A stretch of DNA of 64,000 bases from Cyanidiococcus yangmingshanensis (GCA_013995675.1 VWRR01000011.1:372001-436000), one strand, 5' to 3'. Counted from the first letter of the stretch, positions 1 through 9,710 are shown. Notes: generated by a model not told the origin, from the sequence alone. Made by a program: numbers and translations.

Positions 1-1039
1 TTCGGATCACCTTCTATGCCGACCTCAAGTTGAGGTACGGCTCCTGGCGATAAATTCGTCATTGTTGCTCCAAAATCCCAATCCATATCCTGACCAACAA
101 CGCCGACATCCGTTGGCGAGACGGGTTTCTCCTGGTCAGGGTTACGGGTGCCACCTGAATCAGACCTTTCGGACTCGTCAAAAAGCAATTCCTCAGGAGC
201 GATCCCGAGAAGAAGAGCGCCGCTGCGACCGTGAATCTGGGACCACTTCAGCCATAACTGTTCCAAGTCAAGCGGATGCCGACCCGGGCGAGGCAGGTAT
301 TGTACTAAACATGTTCCAGGGAGCTGCTGTGATTGATGCTGAAGGCGGCAGGGTGGTGTCCTTCTACATCCCGTCGAGTTGGCGCTCGCCAGCCGGGTGT
401 TCCGGGCGTGGCTACCGTGATCGTATGCCTTTCAGCGCTACATGCCGCTGATGGGACTTGTTTTTCAAGAGTCCGGCTTTTCCTGCCGTTCCAGTTCTGA
501 CTCGACTTCGCTGAAGCCATCGTCTTCAAAGTCCTCCAAATCAAGTGCTTCGGTACTTGGCGAAAGGTACCAGATCGGCAATATCTCGAAATTCTCGCTC
601 AGCTTCCAGGTAGATACGATACGCGGTCATCGTCAGGGCACCACGCACAGCACCGCTCGCGGGATTCATGCCCCGCATGACCGCTTCTGGGACAGAGAGA
701 GCAAACTCGTCATCAGAAGATTCGCCAAGTTCGGCGGAACGCTTTCCCTTCCGCTTGCTCTGGTCTGCCGCAACGGCTCCGTGTTTAAGAAGCAAAGTTT
801 CCAGCGTTCGATAAACGAGCTGATAGAGGTGCTCTACTTTGCGACCATAGACGTCCGCGGACTGCTGCACGAGCACAGCGGCGTCGGCGAACCGCAGCTT
901 CGCTTCCTCTGGTAAGTAGCTCTAACTTTTCCAGGAAGATTTCCAGCTCGCCGGCGATATCGACGGACCAGTTTTCAGACAGTTCTTTCAAAGGCTTCAG
1001 CAGCTGGCTCCAGGGCGTCTCTACTGATTCGGTCTCCAT
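1..1039 (-). CDS. NCAPH2: Condensin-II subunit H2 (kleisin), N-terminal part, frame changes, runs off left edge
   Basis: The kleisin of condensin II bridges the SMC2/SMC4 heads and acts on chromosomes in mitosis. From the ATG at 1039 the protein starts METESVETPWSQLLKPL and continues with KELSENWSVDIAGELEIFLE, which matches the N-terminal helical domain of the H2 family (human LLQPIRDLTKNWEVDVA). The next conserved stretch, QQSADVYGRKVEHLYQLVY, corresponds to human SACVYSKKVEYLYSLVY but lies in another frame. One extra base near 912-915 joins them. A second extra base near 554 is needed to enter the acidic stretch ALDLEDFEDDGFSEVESEL. Downstream an acidic low-complexity region continues in further frames to the window edge. 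The gene is divergent from TAF5. Family assignment is strong for the first 130 residues. Whether the breaks are assembly errors or real decay cannot be decided here. Confidence 0.72.
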
Positions 1040-2411
1040 CGGTCGTGAAAGCTTCTGTTCCGGTGGAGGCCTAGGGAAAGACGCGTGCGAACGGGGTTTC
1101 AAAAACGCACCAAGTTGTGGCGCTCCTGGCCGTGGGCGACACGCGCACAGCGAAAGTGGCGCCATCGCAAGCCCATGCGCAGACGGGACATGAAGGGATC
1201 TTTATGGATCAACCGTACACTGCGCTGTCGGTAACTGCAGCCAAGAGGTAACCGAGACGCCGGTCTGGCGTGGATGAACGTGCATCGAAATAAACAGAGA
1301 CATCCGTGGCTTACACAAACCGGCAAACTCTCTCGCGACTTTATTCACTGCGTCGGGCGCGACTAGCGCTGCCAAATGGCAACTTAGTCCCGATCGCAGT
1401 CTCGCCTGTTCGATATGTTCACACGGGTGACCGACAGAAACTGACCGATTCGGGGCCGTGTTCAGCTCAAATCGTCCAACTGGTTTGCTTCGGCAAACAT
1501 CTGCGGCGTGTCTGAGGCTCGTCGCCTCTATCCGCTGCCGAATTCGCTCAGGAAGACAGCATTCTGATCATCTTCTTTGGTAAAATCAGAAAGAGAAACC
1601 GGGCTCCAAGCGAGGGTTCCACCGCCGTCTATCAATGAGGGCGCATGACGTTTCTCTCGAATCCAAGCGATGTCGATGCAGCTGACACCAGATATTTGGG
1701 CGATCCTGAGCACAGCGCACTAGAGATGAATATCATCCGAGCGGGCTTGTATGTCGCTAAACGAGGCTCACCAATCTGTTCCTAGTGCAACGATGATACT
1801 GCAAGCCTATTCTCAGGTATGCCGCCCTGGTCTTTGCTTCTGAGATGCGATAAAAAGCTGCTGACGAAAGATCCTGTGGTAGCATGTCTCGTGCATATCA
1901 ACTCAGACTCCACAAGCGGCCACGGGCACTACAATCTTCGAAAAATAACTATCCCACCATTTTCGAGACACTCGGATGCGCTCAAAGGGATGCCTTTGAA
2001 GACGCGCTTGAGGGTCGTTCGCGAATCCGGCGCCCTGTCGAATTACACGGCATCCATGAACCCCAGGTGGCAAGTTCACAATGCACATTCGGAACACCAC
2101 CTCACGTCCAAAGAACCAAAACTTTCGGATTCATATGGACCAGCACCCGCTCTGGTGGCGCTCTCTCTGTGTGTCACTCTCTGAGCGAAGCGTCTAGGCT
2201 CGGGTTTCTCGGACAAACCATCTAGGTAAATCCGTCCACGCCTTTGCAAACTCGATTCCACACCTGAATAAAAATTTCAGCCGGCAAGCCACGGGCGCTG
2301 CATTGTTTCAGGAAACTTGTTTTCTATTGTGGGCTTTTTGCAGCGTTTCGAGATCCGACATCGCCAAGAGTACTCTTCGGAGTTTGAGAGCCTTTCTTCA
2401 GTCTCCGTTCC
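1040..2411. other. Intergenic region between divergent NCAPH2 and TAF5
   Basis: This 1.37 kb spacer should hold both promoters. Several open frames of 60-120 codons exist on both strands, but none resembles a known protein. No tRNA-like A/B box pair was recognised. Confidence 0.5.
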
Positions 2412-4445
2412 ATGAGCGAAAGTGAAGCGGCGGCGAGCGAGCTGTTAAGGAGCAAGGGACTCGGCCCCGAGACGTTGGGGACACCCTCCCAGAATGACGA
2501 CGACTCTGTGAAAAACGTTTTCTTGTTTATTGAGAAGCAAGGGCACCATGCCGATCCCGCCAGTGTGAGTGATCAGTACCGCACTTTGCGAACCTGGGTT
2601 GAGAACTCGCTCGACATGTACAAAAGTGAGCTGGTGAGTGTCTTGTACCCGCTGCTGGTGCACACCTTCTTGGATCTTGTCGATCAAGGACATCAGGAGG
2701 TCGCAGAGAGCTTTCTGAGACGCTACGGAAGCGAGTTTCAGGATCGGGGACACCGAGACGAGCTCACGGCTCTCTCTACGGTTTCGTTGCCCGATCATAT
2801 CGCGCAGAACGAGGCTGCTCGACTGTTTCGGAGCAATCGATACCAGCTGCATTTCTCTGCCTACGGATGGCAGCTGCTGGTTTCTTTTCTTCGCGACTCG
2901 GGAAGCTTTTTCTTCCTACGGATACTGAATGAGTATGCTCGTGTCCAAATCGAGCGGCTAAGCACGGACCCACTTGCTGATGCTACTCGTGTCACAGCAG
3001 ACGGAAAAGCAACAGACGGATTCGTCGGAGCGAGCGAGCGCGCATCCTTGCTCCGCATTCCGGTGCAGTGGGGCCTGCTTCGGGAGTCGGACTATATCAT
3101 AGAAGACACTGAGGTAGATATTGATCGCGCTTACATGGAGCGCATGGCCCGAGAGCGGGATGCAGAACATGCGGATGAGGAGTCAGGAGTGGCGAGTGGC
3201 AGTGGCGAGACCCCTGCGAGTGCTCACCCATCAGCAAAAGGGTCTGGAACTGAACGAGAAAAGCTGACGCCTGCTCGCCGAGGCGGCTCTCGAGCAAGCG
3301 CGGCGGTTAGCCGTGGGGTAGACGATATCGCCAAGACAACCGAAAGTGGCGAAAACCTGGACGTCACACAATCGATTTCTCTACCCAAAATCTGGCGCTC
3401 GTCAGGAATGGTTCCGTCGTTGGAAGACCTGCGACATCGCGTTCGATTATCGACAGCGGCCCTACCTTCGGTGCTCTTCTATACTCTGTTGAATTCGCAT
3501 GGGATGGTGAACGCAATGGACATCACAAATGACGGTTCGTTGGTGATGGCCGGCTGCGACGATTCCGCAATACGACTCTACAAGGTTCGAGAGGAACTCA
3601 GCACCGAAAGCGAGTCCGAAAAACAGCACAAAACATCTATTCCGGGGGAGATCCCATCTCTCTCCGCGTCACGTGTCCTCATTGGACACGCTGGCCCGGT
3701 ATACGCCGTCCATGCATCGGCTGATGGTCGGTATTGCCTTTCTTCCTCTGAAGATGGGACAGCTCGGTTATGGGATCTTCATCTTGGCACAGATCTCGTG
3801 GCGTATCCCTGCCATCAAGCGCCTGTCTGGGATGTTCGATTCGCGCCGTTAGGTCGGTACTTTGTGACTGCATCGAACGATCGAACTGCGCGCCTGTTCT
3901 GTACGGATCGCGTTTCGCCGTTGCGTTTGTTCGCAGGACACATGACGGATGTGGACTGCATTAGCTGGCACCCGAACTGTAACTACATTGCAACAGGTTC
4001 GAGCGACCGCAGCTGTCGGCTTTGGGACTGTAGGATGGGTGACTGCACCCGCATATTTCTTGGACACCGAGCTCCACTGACAGCGCTTGCGTTTTCACCG
4101 AATGGGCGCATTATTGCCACCGCAGACTTTGATGGTACAATACTCCTTCACGATATCGCTGAAGGCCGTGTCATGACTCAGTGCATAGAGCACACTGATG
4201 CGGTCTGGTGTTTGGACTTTTCCCGTGGTGATGGAGCTTTGCTCGCTAGCGGATCTGCGGATAATTCGATTCGACTTTGGTCGATATCGTCAGGCGAGCT
4301 GAAGCCAACCGCTTCCTCAGATGACCCCGTACCAAAATCTCGTTCGGCGTGCGTTATGCGTACAAAGAGCACTCCAGTCCTTGGTCTGCGGTTTTCCTGG
4401 CGGAATCTGCTTCTGGCAGGGGGCTCGTTTCGCGCTCTCAGCTAA
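2412..4445 (+). CDS. TAF5: Transcription initiation factor TFIID subunit 5 (WD40)
   Basis: TAF5 is a scaffold subunit of TFIID, which places RNA polymerase II at promoters. The 677-residue product has the TAF5 order. An NTD2 helical domain lies at about residues 50-190, with LYPLLVHTFLDLV and AYGWQLLVSFLRDS typical of the family. A charged, low-complexity linker spans about 240-330, and WD40 repeats run from about residue 370 to 650. Recognisable repeat cores are LIGHAGPVYAV..DGTARLWD, CHQAPVWDVRF..NDRTARLF, FAGHMTDVDCISWHP..DRSCRLWD, GHRAPLTALAFSP and HTDAVWCLDFS..DNSIRLW. A LisH-like segment at the very start is not obvious. ATG at 2412 is the first in frame and fits the family start. The frame is intact throughout, unlike the neighbouring NCAPH2. 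Confidence 0.92.
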   Translation: MSESEAAASELLRSKGLGPETLGTPSQNDDDSVKNVFLFIEKQGHHADPASVSDQYRTLRTWVENSLDMYKSELVSVLYPLLVHTFLDLVDQGHQEVAESFLRRYGSEFQDRGHRDELTALSTVSLPDHIAQNEAARLFRSNRYQLHFSAYGWQLLVSFLRDSGSFFFLRILNEYARVQIERLSTDPLADATRVTADGKATDGFVGASERASLLRIPVQWGLLRESDYIIEDTEVDIDRAYMERMARERDAEHADEESGVASGSGETPASAHPSAKGSGTEREKLTPARRGGSRASAAVSRGVDDIAKTTESGENLDVTQSISLPKIWRSSGMVPSLEDLRHRVRLSTAALPSVLFYTLLNSHGMVNAMDITNDGSLVMAGCDDSAIRLYKVREELSTESESEKQHKTSIPGEIPSLSASRVLIGHAGPVYAVHASADGRYCLSSSEDGTARLWDLHLGTDLVAYPCHQAPVWDVRFAPLGRYFVTASNDRTARLFCTDRVSPLRLFAGHMTDVDCISWHPNCNYIATGSSDRSCRLWDCRMGDCTRIFLGHRAPLTALAFSPNGRIIATADFDGTILLHDIAEGRVMTQCIEHTDAVWCLDFSRGDGALLASGSADNSIRLWSISSGELKPTASSDDPVPKSRSACVMRTKSTPVLGLRFSWRNLLLAGGSFRALS

Positions 4446-5069
4446 GTTCCCGGTAACGGTTCAAACAAATAGCACAATGATAAACCTTACGAAATAGTTG
4501 CGAGTGGATTGCCTTTGTCAGCGCTGATGGAATCACGGCCACCCGATATGAGACGAGAGGAATATCCGCAAGCCTATCGGTCTATTTTAGCGGCATTGAT
4601 TTATCAGACAGATAGAGCAAGTTTATTGGAGAGAGTTGAGCACTGAACAGATTGTGCTCTCATCGATAGCGCCGTATGTAGGCCACTTGGTCCGCGCGCT
4701 CGGTTGCATTTGCGGCATGGCTCTAGTTGCCCGCCGGGATAGGCCTCGGTTTTTTAGCTGATCGTCAACATCGAAAAAAATTGTTTTTCTTTTACCGCTC
4801 AGAGTGAATCAGCTCATGAGCTCGATTCTAGCCATGAAAAGCACTCGCGTTTCTTGCCTAGAATGCTATTTTGAGCGTCCAGGATGCGATGATTAGGATA
4901 CGGCATCGAACGCAGCTTTTCGCGAACGCACGCGGACACATCTCTTGCAGGGTCATTTCCTCAAGGAATAGCATCGAGTACCCCAGAAGGCAGAATTTCG
5001 AGACAACTGAACTGGATTAAATCCGTCCGGAGCTTCATTGCCTATCCGGAAAATGCTCAGAGATCTACT
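4446..5069. other. Intergenic region 3' of TAF5
   Basis: I see no gene here. It is slightly richer in A and T than the surroundings and ends where the duplicated segment begins. Confidence 0.5.
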
Positions 5070-5381
5070 GTTTTCGTCGCCAGAATTTCACAAGGATGCA
5101 ACGTATCCTCCGCAGTGCATTGCTAGGGAGGCTCAACCCTTCGACATGATCCTGTTTCCTCGACTGTCCGGAAAAGAGACCAGGGACACCCTTGTGGTTC
5201 CGCAAACGTCAGATCAAACGCCAGCCTCTCGCTGCAGTTGTTGGTGCTGTCGTTGCGGAAGGCTCCATCCCCGGGGACGCAACGCTATCTATGCACACGC
5301 TGAGAAGCCAGCACCTCTTCCTTTTCGAGCGACGCACCATCCATGGTTCTCGGCACTGCGCAGACACCCATGCTCACTCCA

Positions 5382-5411
5382 GCTTTGTCTCATCCAGTCA
5401 TGAGACAAAGC
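5382..5411. other. 12-bp perfect inverted repeat (hairpin) in copy A
   Basis: GCTTTGTCTCAT is followed by a six-base loop (ccagtc) and its exact reverse complement ATGAGACAAAGC. The equivalent site in copy B (56630-56659) has one mismatch in the left arm. It could be a transcript terminator, a small-RNA hairpin or a protein site. Function is not known. Confidence 0.7.
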
Positions 5412-5640
5412 GTAGCGCTAGGCGCGCTCATACGCTCGTGTAGATGAGCATATCCAGGGAGGGCATCCAGAGAGGGGGCACCTACCGGGGATGTCAGCGC
5501 GCGGCGATCTCCCCTCGAGGGACCGCCGGCAGAGCCAAGCACCACCTAGGACACGTGTGGTTGCATAGACGCGCCCTTACCATGTTGCATTATCGACCTG
5601 GAATCTAACGGAACGAAACCAAACAGGATGGAACCACTCG

Positions 5641-5805
5641 ATTGCATAGGAATGAAATGAGATCTCATAAACCATACTATTCGGAAACTCCAAAATAACG
5701 AATCGATTGCATAGGAATGAAATGAGATCTCATATACCATACTATTCGGAAACTCCAAAGTAACGAATCGATTGCATAGGAATGAAATGAGATCTCATAA
5801 ACCAC
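5641..5805. repeat. Three tandem 65-bp units with an internal palindrome, copy A
   Basis: Units beginning attgcataggaatgaaatga start at 5641, 5706 and 5771, so the period is 65 bases and the third unit is partial. Each unit carries the 12-base palindrome ATGAGATCTCAT or a variant. The array lies about 300-450 bases upstream of the VIP1 start and also occurs in copy B with the same period. Confidence 0.9.
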
Positions 5806-6092
5806 ATCATCGGAAATCCGACCCAGAGCAACCCTATAGTGAGCCGTATTGGACGACCCCGGCGGCTCAGCGACTCGGAACACACCTGACACGCTGGCAC
5901 AAAGGCCAGGTACGCGACACCGGTGCACAGAGCGCTCTGGGGAAAGCGGTTTACAGTGAGGGGCGTGCCTCCCTAGACTCGCGACTTGGGTGTTTGTTTG
6001 CGGTGGTGCACCTGCTGTGATGAGGCGGCTGCGGAGGCCTGCAAACGGCTAGAGTAAGCTGTGGCAGGGTCGACCCGAGTCGTGCGCCCCCG

Positions 6093-7181
6093 ATGAACAG
6101 CGGGTGTGTTGTTCGCGTTGGTGTGTGTGCGATGCCGAAGAAGGTGCACTCGGAGCCGATGCGCAAGATCCTCGGCGAACTGGTGTCGAGTGGAGTGGGG
6201 TCTTTTTGTCTGGTTTTCTTTGAGTCGAGGACGCTTTTCGAGCAGCCGGTGCAGGAGTGGCCTCTCTGCGACGCGTTGATTGCGTTTTACTCGGAGGGTT
6301 TTCCGCTCGAACGGGTAGTTGCGTACGCGGAGCTGCGTCGTCCGTACTGCCTGAACTCGCTCCGCGAGCAGCAGACGCTCCTTGACCGCGCGAAAGTGTA
6401 CCAGGTTTTGGTGCGTCACCAGGTGCCGGTGCCGCGGCACGTCGTGGTTCGACACCAGGACGGGTGGGCGTGCGACTCGCGCTTCCTGGAGCACGACGAC
6501 TACATTGAGTGGGACGGAGTGCGCCTCTACAAGCCTTTTGTGGAGAAACCCGTTGATGCCGAGGACCACCGTGTCTGCATCTACTACGCCAAGCCGCTGT
6601 ACGGATGCCGGCGACTGTTTCGCAAGACGGCGAGCCTGAGCTCTGTCTTTGATCCTGAGTGCCGTCGCGTGCGTCGCTGCGGTTCATTTATCTACGAGGA
6701 GTTTATTCCGAGCGAGCACCAGAGCGATATCAAGGTTTATGCTGTGGGCCCTGAGTACGCCTATGCGGAACGCCGCAAGTCGCCTGTTGTGGATGGCATC
6801 GTGGAGCGCAATACGGTTGGGAAGGAGGTGCGCTTCCCCGTGGAACTGACTGCTGCGGAGCGCCGCGTGGCAGCGACGATCACGACGGCGTTTGGGCAAT
6901 TTGTTTGCGGCTTTGACTTGATTCGCCACGCTGACGGGAGCTCGTTCTATGTGAATGATGTGAATGGTTTTAGTTTTGTGAAGGGCTCTGAGGCCTACTA
7001 TCGTTCGTGTGGGCGCATTTTGGCGGATCATTTGGCACGCGAATGCCTGGGTCGCTCACGTTTGGGGGATGGCCCTCCTGGCGTCCTGACACGGCCGACC
7101 GGTGCATGGGTCAGTGTCGTGCCGGTGGTGTCTCGTGGCAGTCGCTCGCAGGTCAATTCCCATTTACGGATGAGGTTCTAG
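6093..7181 (+). CDS. VIP1: Diphosphoinositol pentakisphosphate kinase, kinase-only VIP1 (copy A)
   Basis: VIP1/PPIP5K enzymes phosphorylate inositol hexakisphosphate or 5-InsP7 to make pyrophosphate signalling molecules. The 362-residue product covers only the N-terminal domain and the ATP-grasp kinase. Diagnostic motifs are VGVCAMPKKVHSEPM near the start, WPLCDALIAFYSEGFPL, KPFVEKPVDAEDHRVCIYY, RLFRKTASLSSVFDPE, GSFIYEEFIPSE, KVYAVGPEYAYAE, RKSPVVDGIVERN and CGFDLIRHADGSSFYVNDV with NGFSFVKGS. The C-terminal histidine-phosphatase domain of full-length VIP1 (usually about 1,000 residues in total) is absent. The last 31 residues after GPPGV are a private tail created by one extra base relative to copy B. 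ATG 6093 is chosen because the family's conserved block starts only a few residues later. Confidence 0.9.
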   Translation: MNSGCVVRVGVCAMPKKVHSEPMRKILGELVSSGVGSFCLVFFESRTLFEQPVQEWPLCDALIAFYSEGFPLERVVAYAELRRPYCLNSLREQQTLLDRAKVYQVLVRHQVPVPRHVVVRHQDGWACDSRFLEHDDYIEWDGVRLYKPFVEKPVDAEDHRVCIYYAKPLYGCRRLFRKTASLSSVFDPECRRVRRCGSFIYEEFIPSEHQSDIKVYAVGPEYAYAERRKSPVVDGIVERNTVGKEVRFPVELTAAERRVAATITTAFGQFVCGFDLIRHADGSSFYVNDVNGFSFVKGSEAYYRSCGRILADHLARECLGRSRLGDGPPGVLTRPTGAWVSVVPVVSRGSRSQVNSHLRMRF

Positions 7182-8115
7182 CTGCTTCCGTAGAGCATGT
7201 ACAGCACCCATGGCATGTCGTCCGCCTGTGCAGCGATGATACGGACGGATCTGCGGTCGTAATGGAAGTGCACGAGACCATCATATACCTAGTCTGAAGG
7301 GAAGAGGCCCTGTGCACCTTTTCCATTTTTTGCAACATATCTCAACATTTTAGTGACTAGAGAGTTACTGGATATCACACCAGGATGTGTTCTTCCGAAA
7401 CGTCTGGCTGGAGTTTATTCCTATGAATCGAATGTGATTTGTATACGACACCTCGCAAGGATTTCGCAGAAGAAGGAGGAAACGAGTCCATCATCGCATT
7501 TTTTCCTGGAAACCGGTCACAAGTCGATAGCGGTTCGCATGGGAACAAACCTTCATTGAATTGGGCGCGCTGAACTCTGGTTGCCCTGTTCATTGGCATG
7601 TTGAATGATTCAGGCGAGTCATGGCTCGCGAACAACCGGCTCGAACAAGTTCCCCTACGGAACTGCGAAAGCATCTGTGCCCGCAATGAGCGCGTCATAG
7701 CACACAAACAAGGTACAGCGAGACGCTCGCGCGACCGTGCGGATGCAGCAGAGACACCACGGCGGCACCAGCAATCGGCGCTGTATCGCGATCGCCTGGA
7801 ACGAGTCTGGATCCATACGTGAAAGCTCGTTTCCCAAAGCCCACGATAAATTCCTACTTTACGATCAAATCAACACGAGTCGACAAGGGCCAATTCGTGA
7901 TCGATGCCGACACAACGGTTGCCAGAGACCAGCACAGGACGCAGCTCGCGCGCACGCCCCGGCTATGCGCCGTCTCCGTGGACCACGCGCCGCGCCGATA
8001 CAGGGGCAGCCGGACCCGCGTAGCGCGCTCGTATAGGTCTGCTCGACACGAGACGCTGCTACTGCAACTACTGTAATCACCGTAGCTAGTGTCACCACCA
8101 GCATCCTGACCACAC
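7182..8115. other. Region between VIP1-A and FabZ-A; includes copy A private stretch 7145-7579
   Basis: The first 400 bases are unique to copy A and occupy the position where copy B holds the lumazine synthase gene. From 7580 onward the sequence matches copy B again (60281 onward). No protein or RNA gene was recognised. Shared open frames of 60-90 codons occur in both copies but resemble nothing known. Confidence 0.5.
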
Positions 8116-8946
8116 TCACTTGGAACATGCAAAAGTCATGTCGGCCTCGACAACAAGATCGCCGTCAACGTAACCACGACCGCGACACTTGGCGATCCCG
8201 AATCGCTTGCGGAGCGCCACCACTTCGCACTCCATCACCAGCACGTCGCCGGGTCGTACCGGCCGGCGCCACCGGAGGCCCTCCACAGATGCAAACAGAA
8301 ACATACTCCCGCTGCCTGTCTCCGACGGCTCCAGCAGCATCAGGCCGCAGCACTGTGCCAGCGCCTCAAGCTGCAGCACCCCAGGCATAATCCTCTTCGA
8401 CGGGAAGTGGCCCTGGAAGTACTGCTCGTTGTAGCTCACGTTCTTCACCGCCACGACGCGCTCCTCGTGCACATATTCCAAAACCTTGTCAACAAGCAGA
8501 AACGGGTACCGGTGCGGGAGCACCCGCTCAATCGCTTCCGCGTCCAGAACAGCCGCCGGCAGCGATACGCTCCGGGATAGCTCGCCAGCCTCTAGGCGCA
8601 ACGACGTCGGCAGCGACGACGGCACTCCAGTGGCCGTTCGCGCGTCACCGTTTGGCCCAGACGGCCCTAGGCACGCTCGGGGACCACTCCAGCAACCAGG
8701 ACGACGCTGCAGCAACCCGTGACGCGACGACAGCACAGAACACGGCCGGCGCCTTTGGTGCAGCGTCAGCGGCAGCCGCTGTTGTTGTTGTTGTTGTTGC
8801 TGCTGCTGCTGTCGCTCCGGCTCGCGTTGCCCCCGACCGACCCGCTGCGACGCGGTGACGCCACCAGTGCACCTGCTCTCGTCACGTTCGCGTGTCCAGC
8901 TGCATCCAGCCGTACGAAAAAGTGCACTCCCTGGGCCAGCAAACAT
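8116..8946 (-). CDS. FabZ: 3-hydroxyacyl-[acyl-carrier-protein] dehydratase, plastid type (copy A)
   Basis: FabZ removes water from 3-hydroxyacyl-ACP in type II fatty-acid synthesis, in the plastid of algae. The C-terminal 140 residues are a full hot-dog domain. They include IERVLPHRYPFLLVDKV with the catalytic histidine, NEQYFQGHFPSKRIMPGVLQ, LEALAQCCGLMLL with the catalytic glutamate, and ending VEADMTFACSK. From ATG 8946 (MFAGPGSALFRTAGCSWTRE) the first 130 residues are basic and low in acidic residues, with 11 consecutive glutamines. This fits a plastid transit peptide. The frame stays open 139 more codons upstream, but that part is a translated GCACAC microsatellite and is unlikely to be protein. 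The domain is identical to copy B; the transit region differs. Confidence 0.9.
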   Translation of the reverse strand: MFAGPGSALFRTAGCSWTRERDESRCTGGVTASQRVGRGQREPERQQQQQQQQQQQRLPLTLHQRRRPCSVLSSRHGLLQRRPGCWSGPRACLGPSGPNGDARTATGVPSSLPTSLRLEAGELSRSVSLPAAVLDAEAIERVLPHRYPFLLVDKVLEYVHEERVVAVKNVSYNEQYFQGHFPSKRIMPGVLQLEALAQCCGLMLLEPSETGSGSMFLFASVEGLRWRRPVRPGDVLVMECEVVALRKRFGIAKCRGRGYVDGDLVVEADMTFACSK

Positions 8947-9036
8947 GGTTCGTGAGGCTCGCACTCCACAGCCGAGCCGTCTTGGTTGTACCCCGCAGCA
9001 CTGCCCTCGTTCAGAACAGCGTGCCTCTCTGCGCAA

Positions 9037-9155
9037 CGCACACACGCACACGCACGCACACACGCACACGCACACGCACACGCACACGCACACGCACACG
9101 CACACGCACACGCACACGCACACGCACACGCACACGCACACGCGCACGCGCACGC
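9037..9155. repeat. GCACAC hexanucleotide microsatellite upstream of FabZ-A
   Basis: About 119 bases of (GCACAC)n with a few GCAC and CGCG interruptions lie 90-210 bases upstream of the FabZ start. The copy B array spans only about 61 bases. Alternating purine-pyrimidine sequence of this kind can adopt left-handed DNA. Any effect on FabZ expression is inference. Confidence 0.95.
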
Positions 9156-9710
9156 ATCGATCGGAGCTTTTGCCATGCGTGGGTCGTCGCCAGTGCACGC
9201 GCGGCAGGCGTCCTGCCCATCGCTGCGTTCGATGATCCGCTGCACGCGCCGCGACGGACTCGCGCATCCAGCGCAATGCAGCGGGCGAGCGGCCCCTTCC
9301 GAATTGGATTGTGGCGAGCATGCTGGTGTCGATGCAGTGGTGGATGGTGCATTCGGTGTTCACAGACGACGATAGCAGCGAGCATCAAGACCAGGAGAAT
9401 GAGCTTTGAGAGAGAGGACAGGTCGTAGGGTTTCGGGTATCTTTCGTGGGTTCTTCGTTCTTGTCGCAGACAAGCAGGCGACGTTGGTCTCACCTGTCCA
9501 TCACGTTCAGTGCAGCACGCATGGTGGCGATCGAGTCTAGACGTCTTGTCTCGAGTTTAGTGCCCGCGACCGGACGTCAGTGCGATGCCTGGTTGCTCGC
9601 AGATGCCGTGTCGTTTCCCGATGTCGAGCGCAGAGAGCTCTTGCTCCGCTAGGGCCGCGCGTAGAGGCATTGGCATCAGCGACCACAAACCGAGTACGTG
9701 GCGTTCCGCG

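Larger units (their letters stand above)
5070..7144. repeat. Duplicated segment copy A, block 1 (VIP1 side)
   Basis: This block matches 56318-58390 in the same orientation. The first 0.9 kb upstream of VIP1 differs by roughly 2-3% substitutions when read line by line. From about 6010 to 7085 the two copies read the same. Left boundary: the copies share gttttcgtcgcc at 5070 and 56318 and are unrelated before it. Right boundary: both share gtggcagtcg and then diverge. Copy A continues after a 435-base private stretch (7145-7579) into block 2. Confidence 0.95.
7580..9710. repeat. Duplicated segment copy A, block 2 (FabZ side)
   Basis: This block matches 60281-62414. Shared sequence starts at ttgccctgttcattggcatg and ends at gcgttccgcg. 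Differences are scattered substitutions, a shorter GCACAC array in copy B, a change in the polyglutamine codons, and a roughly 71-base stretch present only in copy B (about 62160-62230). The right end contains the sequence that forms the last 20 codons of ctpA in copy B. Here it is next to unrelated DNA. Confidence 0.95.

Noticed and set aside
5038-5443. Open frames of 80-190 codons at 5038-5443 and 56290-56856 as a duplicated gene
   Set aside because: They are long only because stops are scarce; composition is proline/serine/histidine-rich, and substitutions between the copies are not biased toward silent sites by eye.
7598-8140. Shared open frames between VIP1 and FabZ as a third duplicated gene
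   Set aside because: No domain, no consistent start and several indels between copies; they are more likely 3' or intergenic sequence.
8947-9363. N-terminal extension of FabZ-A reading through (VC)n repeats
   Set aside because: It is a translated microsatellite in every frame on both strands. The ATG at 8946 gives a normal transit peptide and the repeat length differs between copies.
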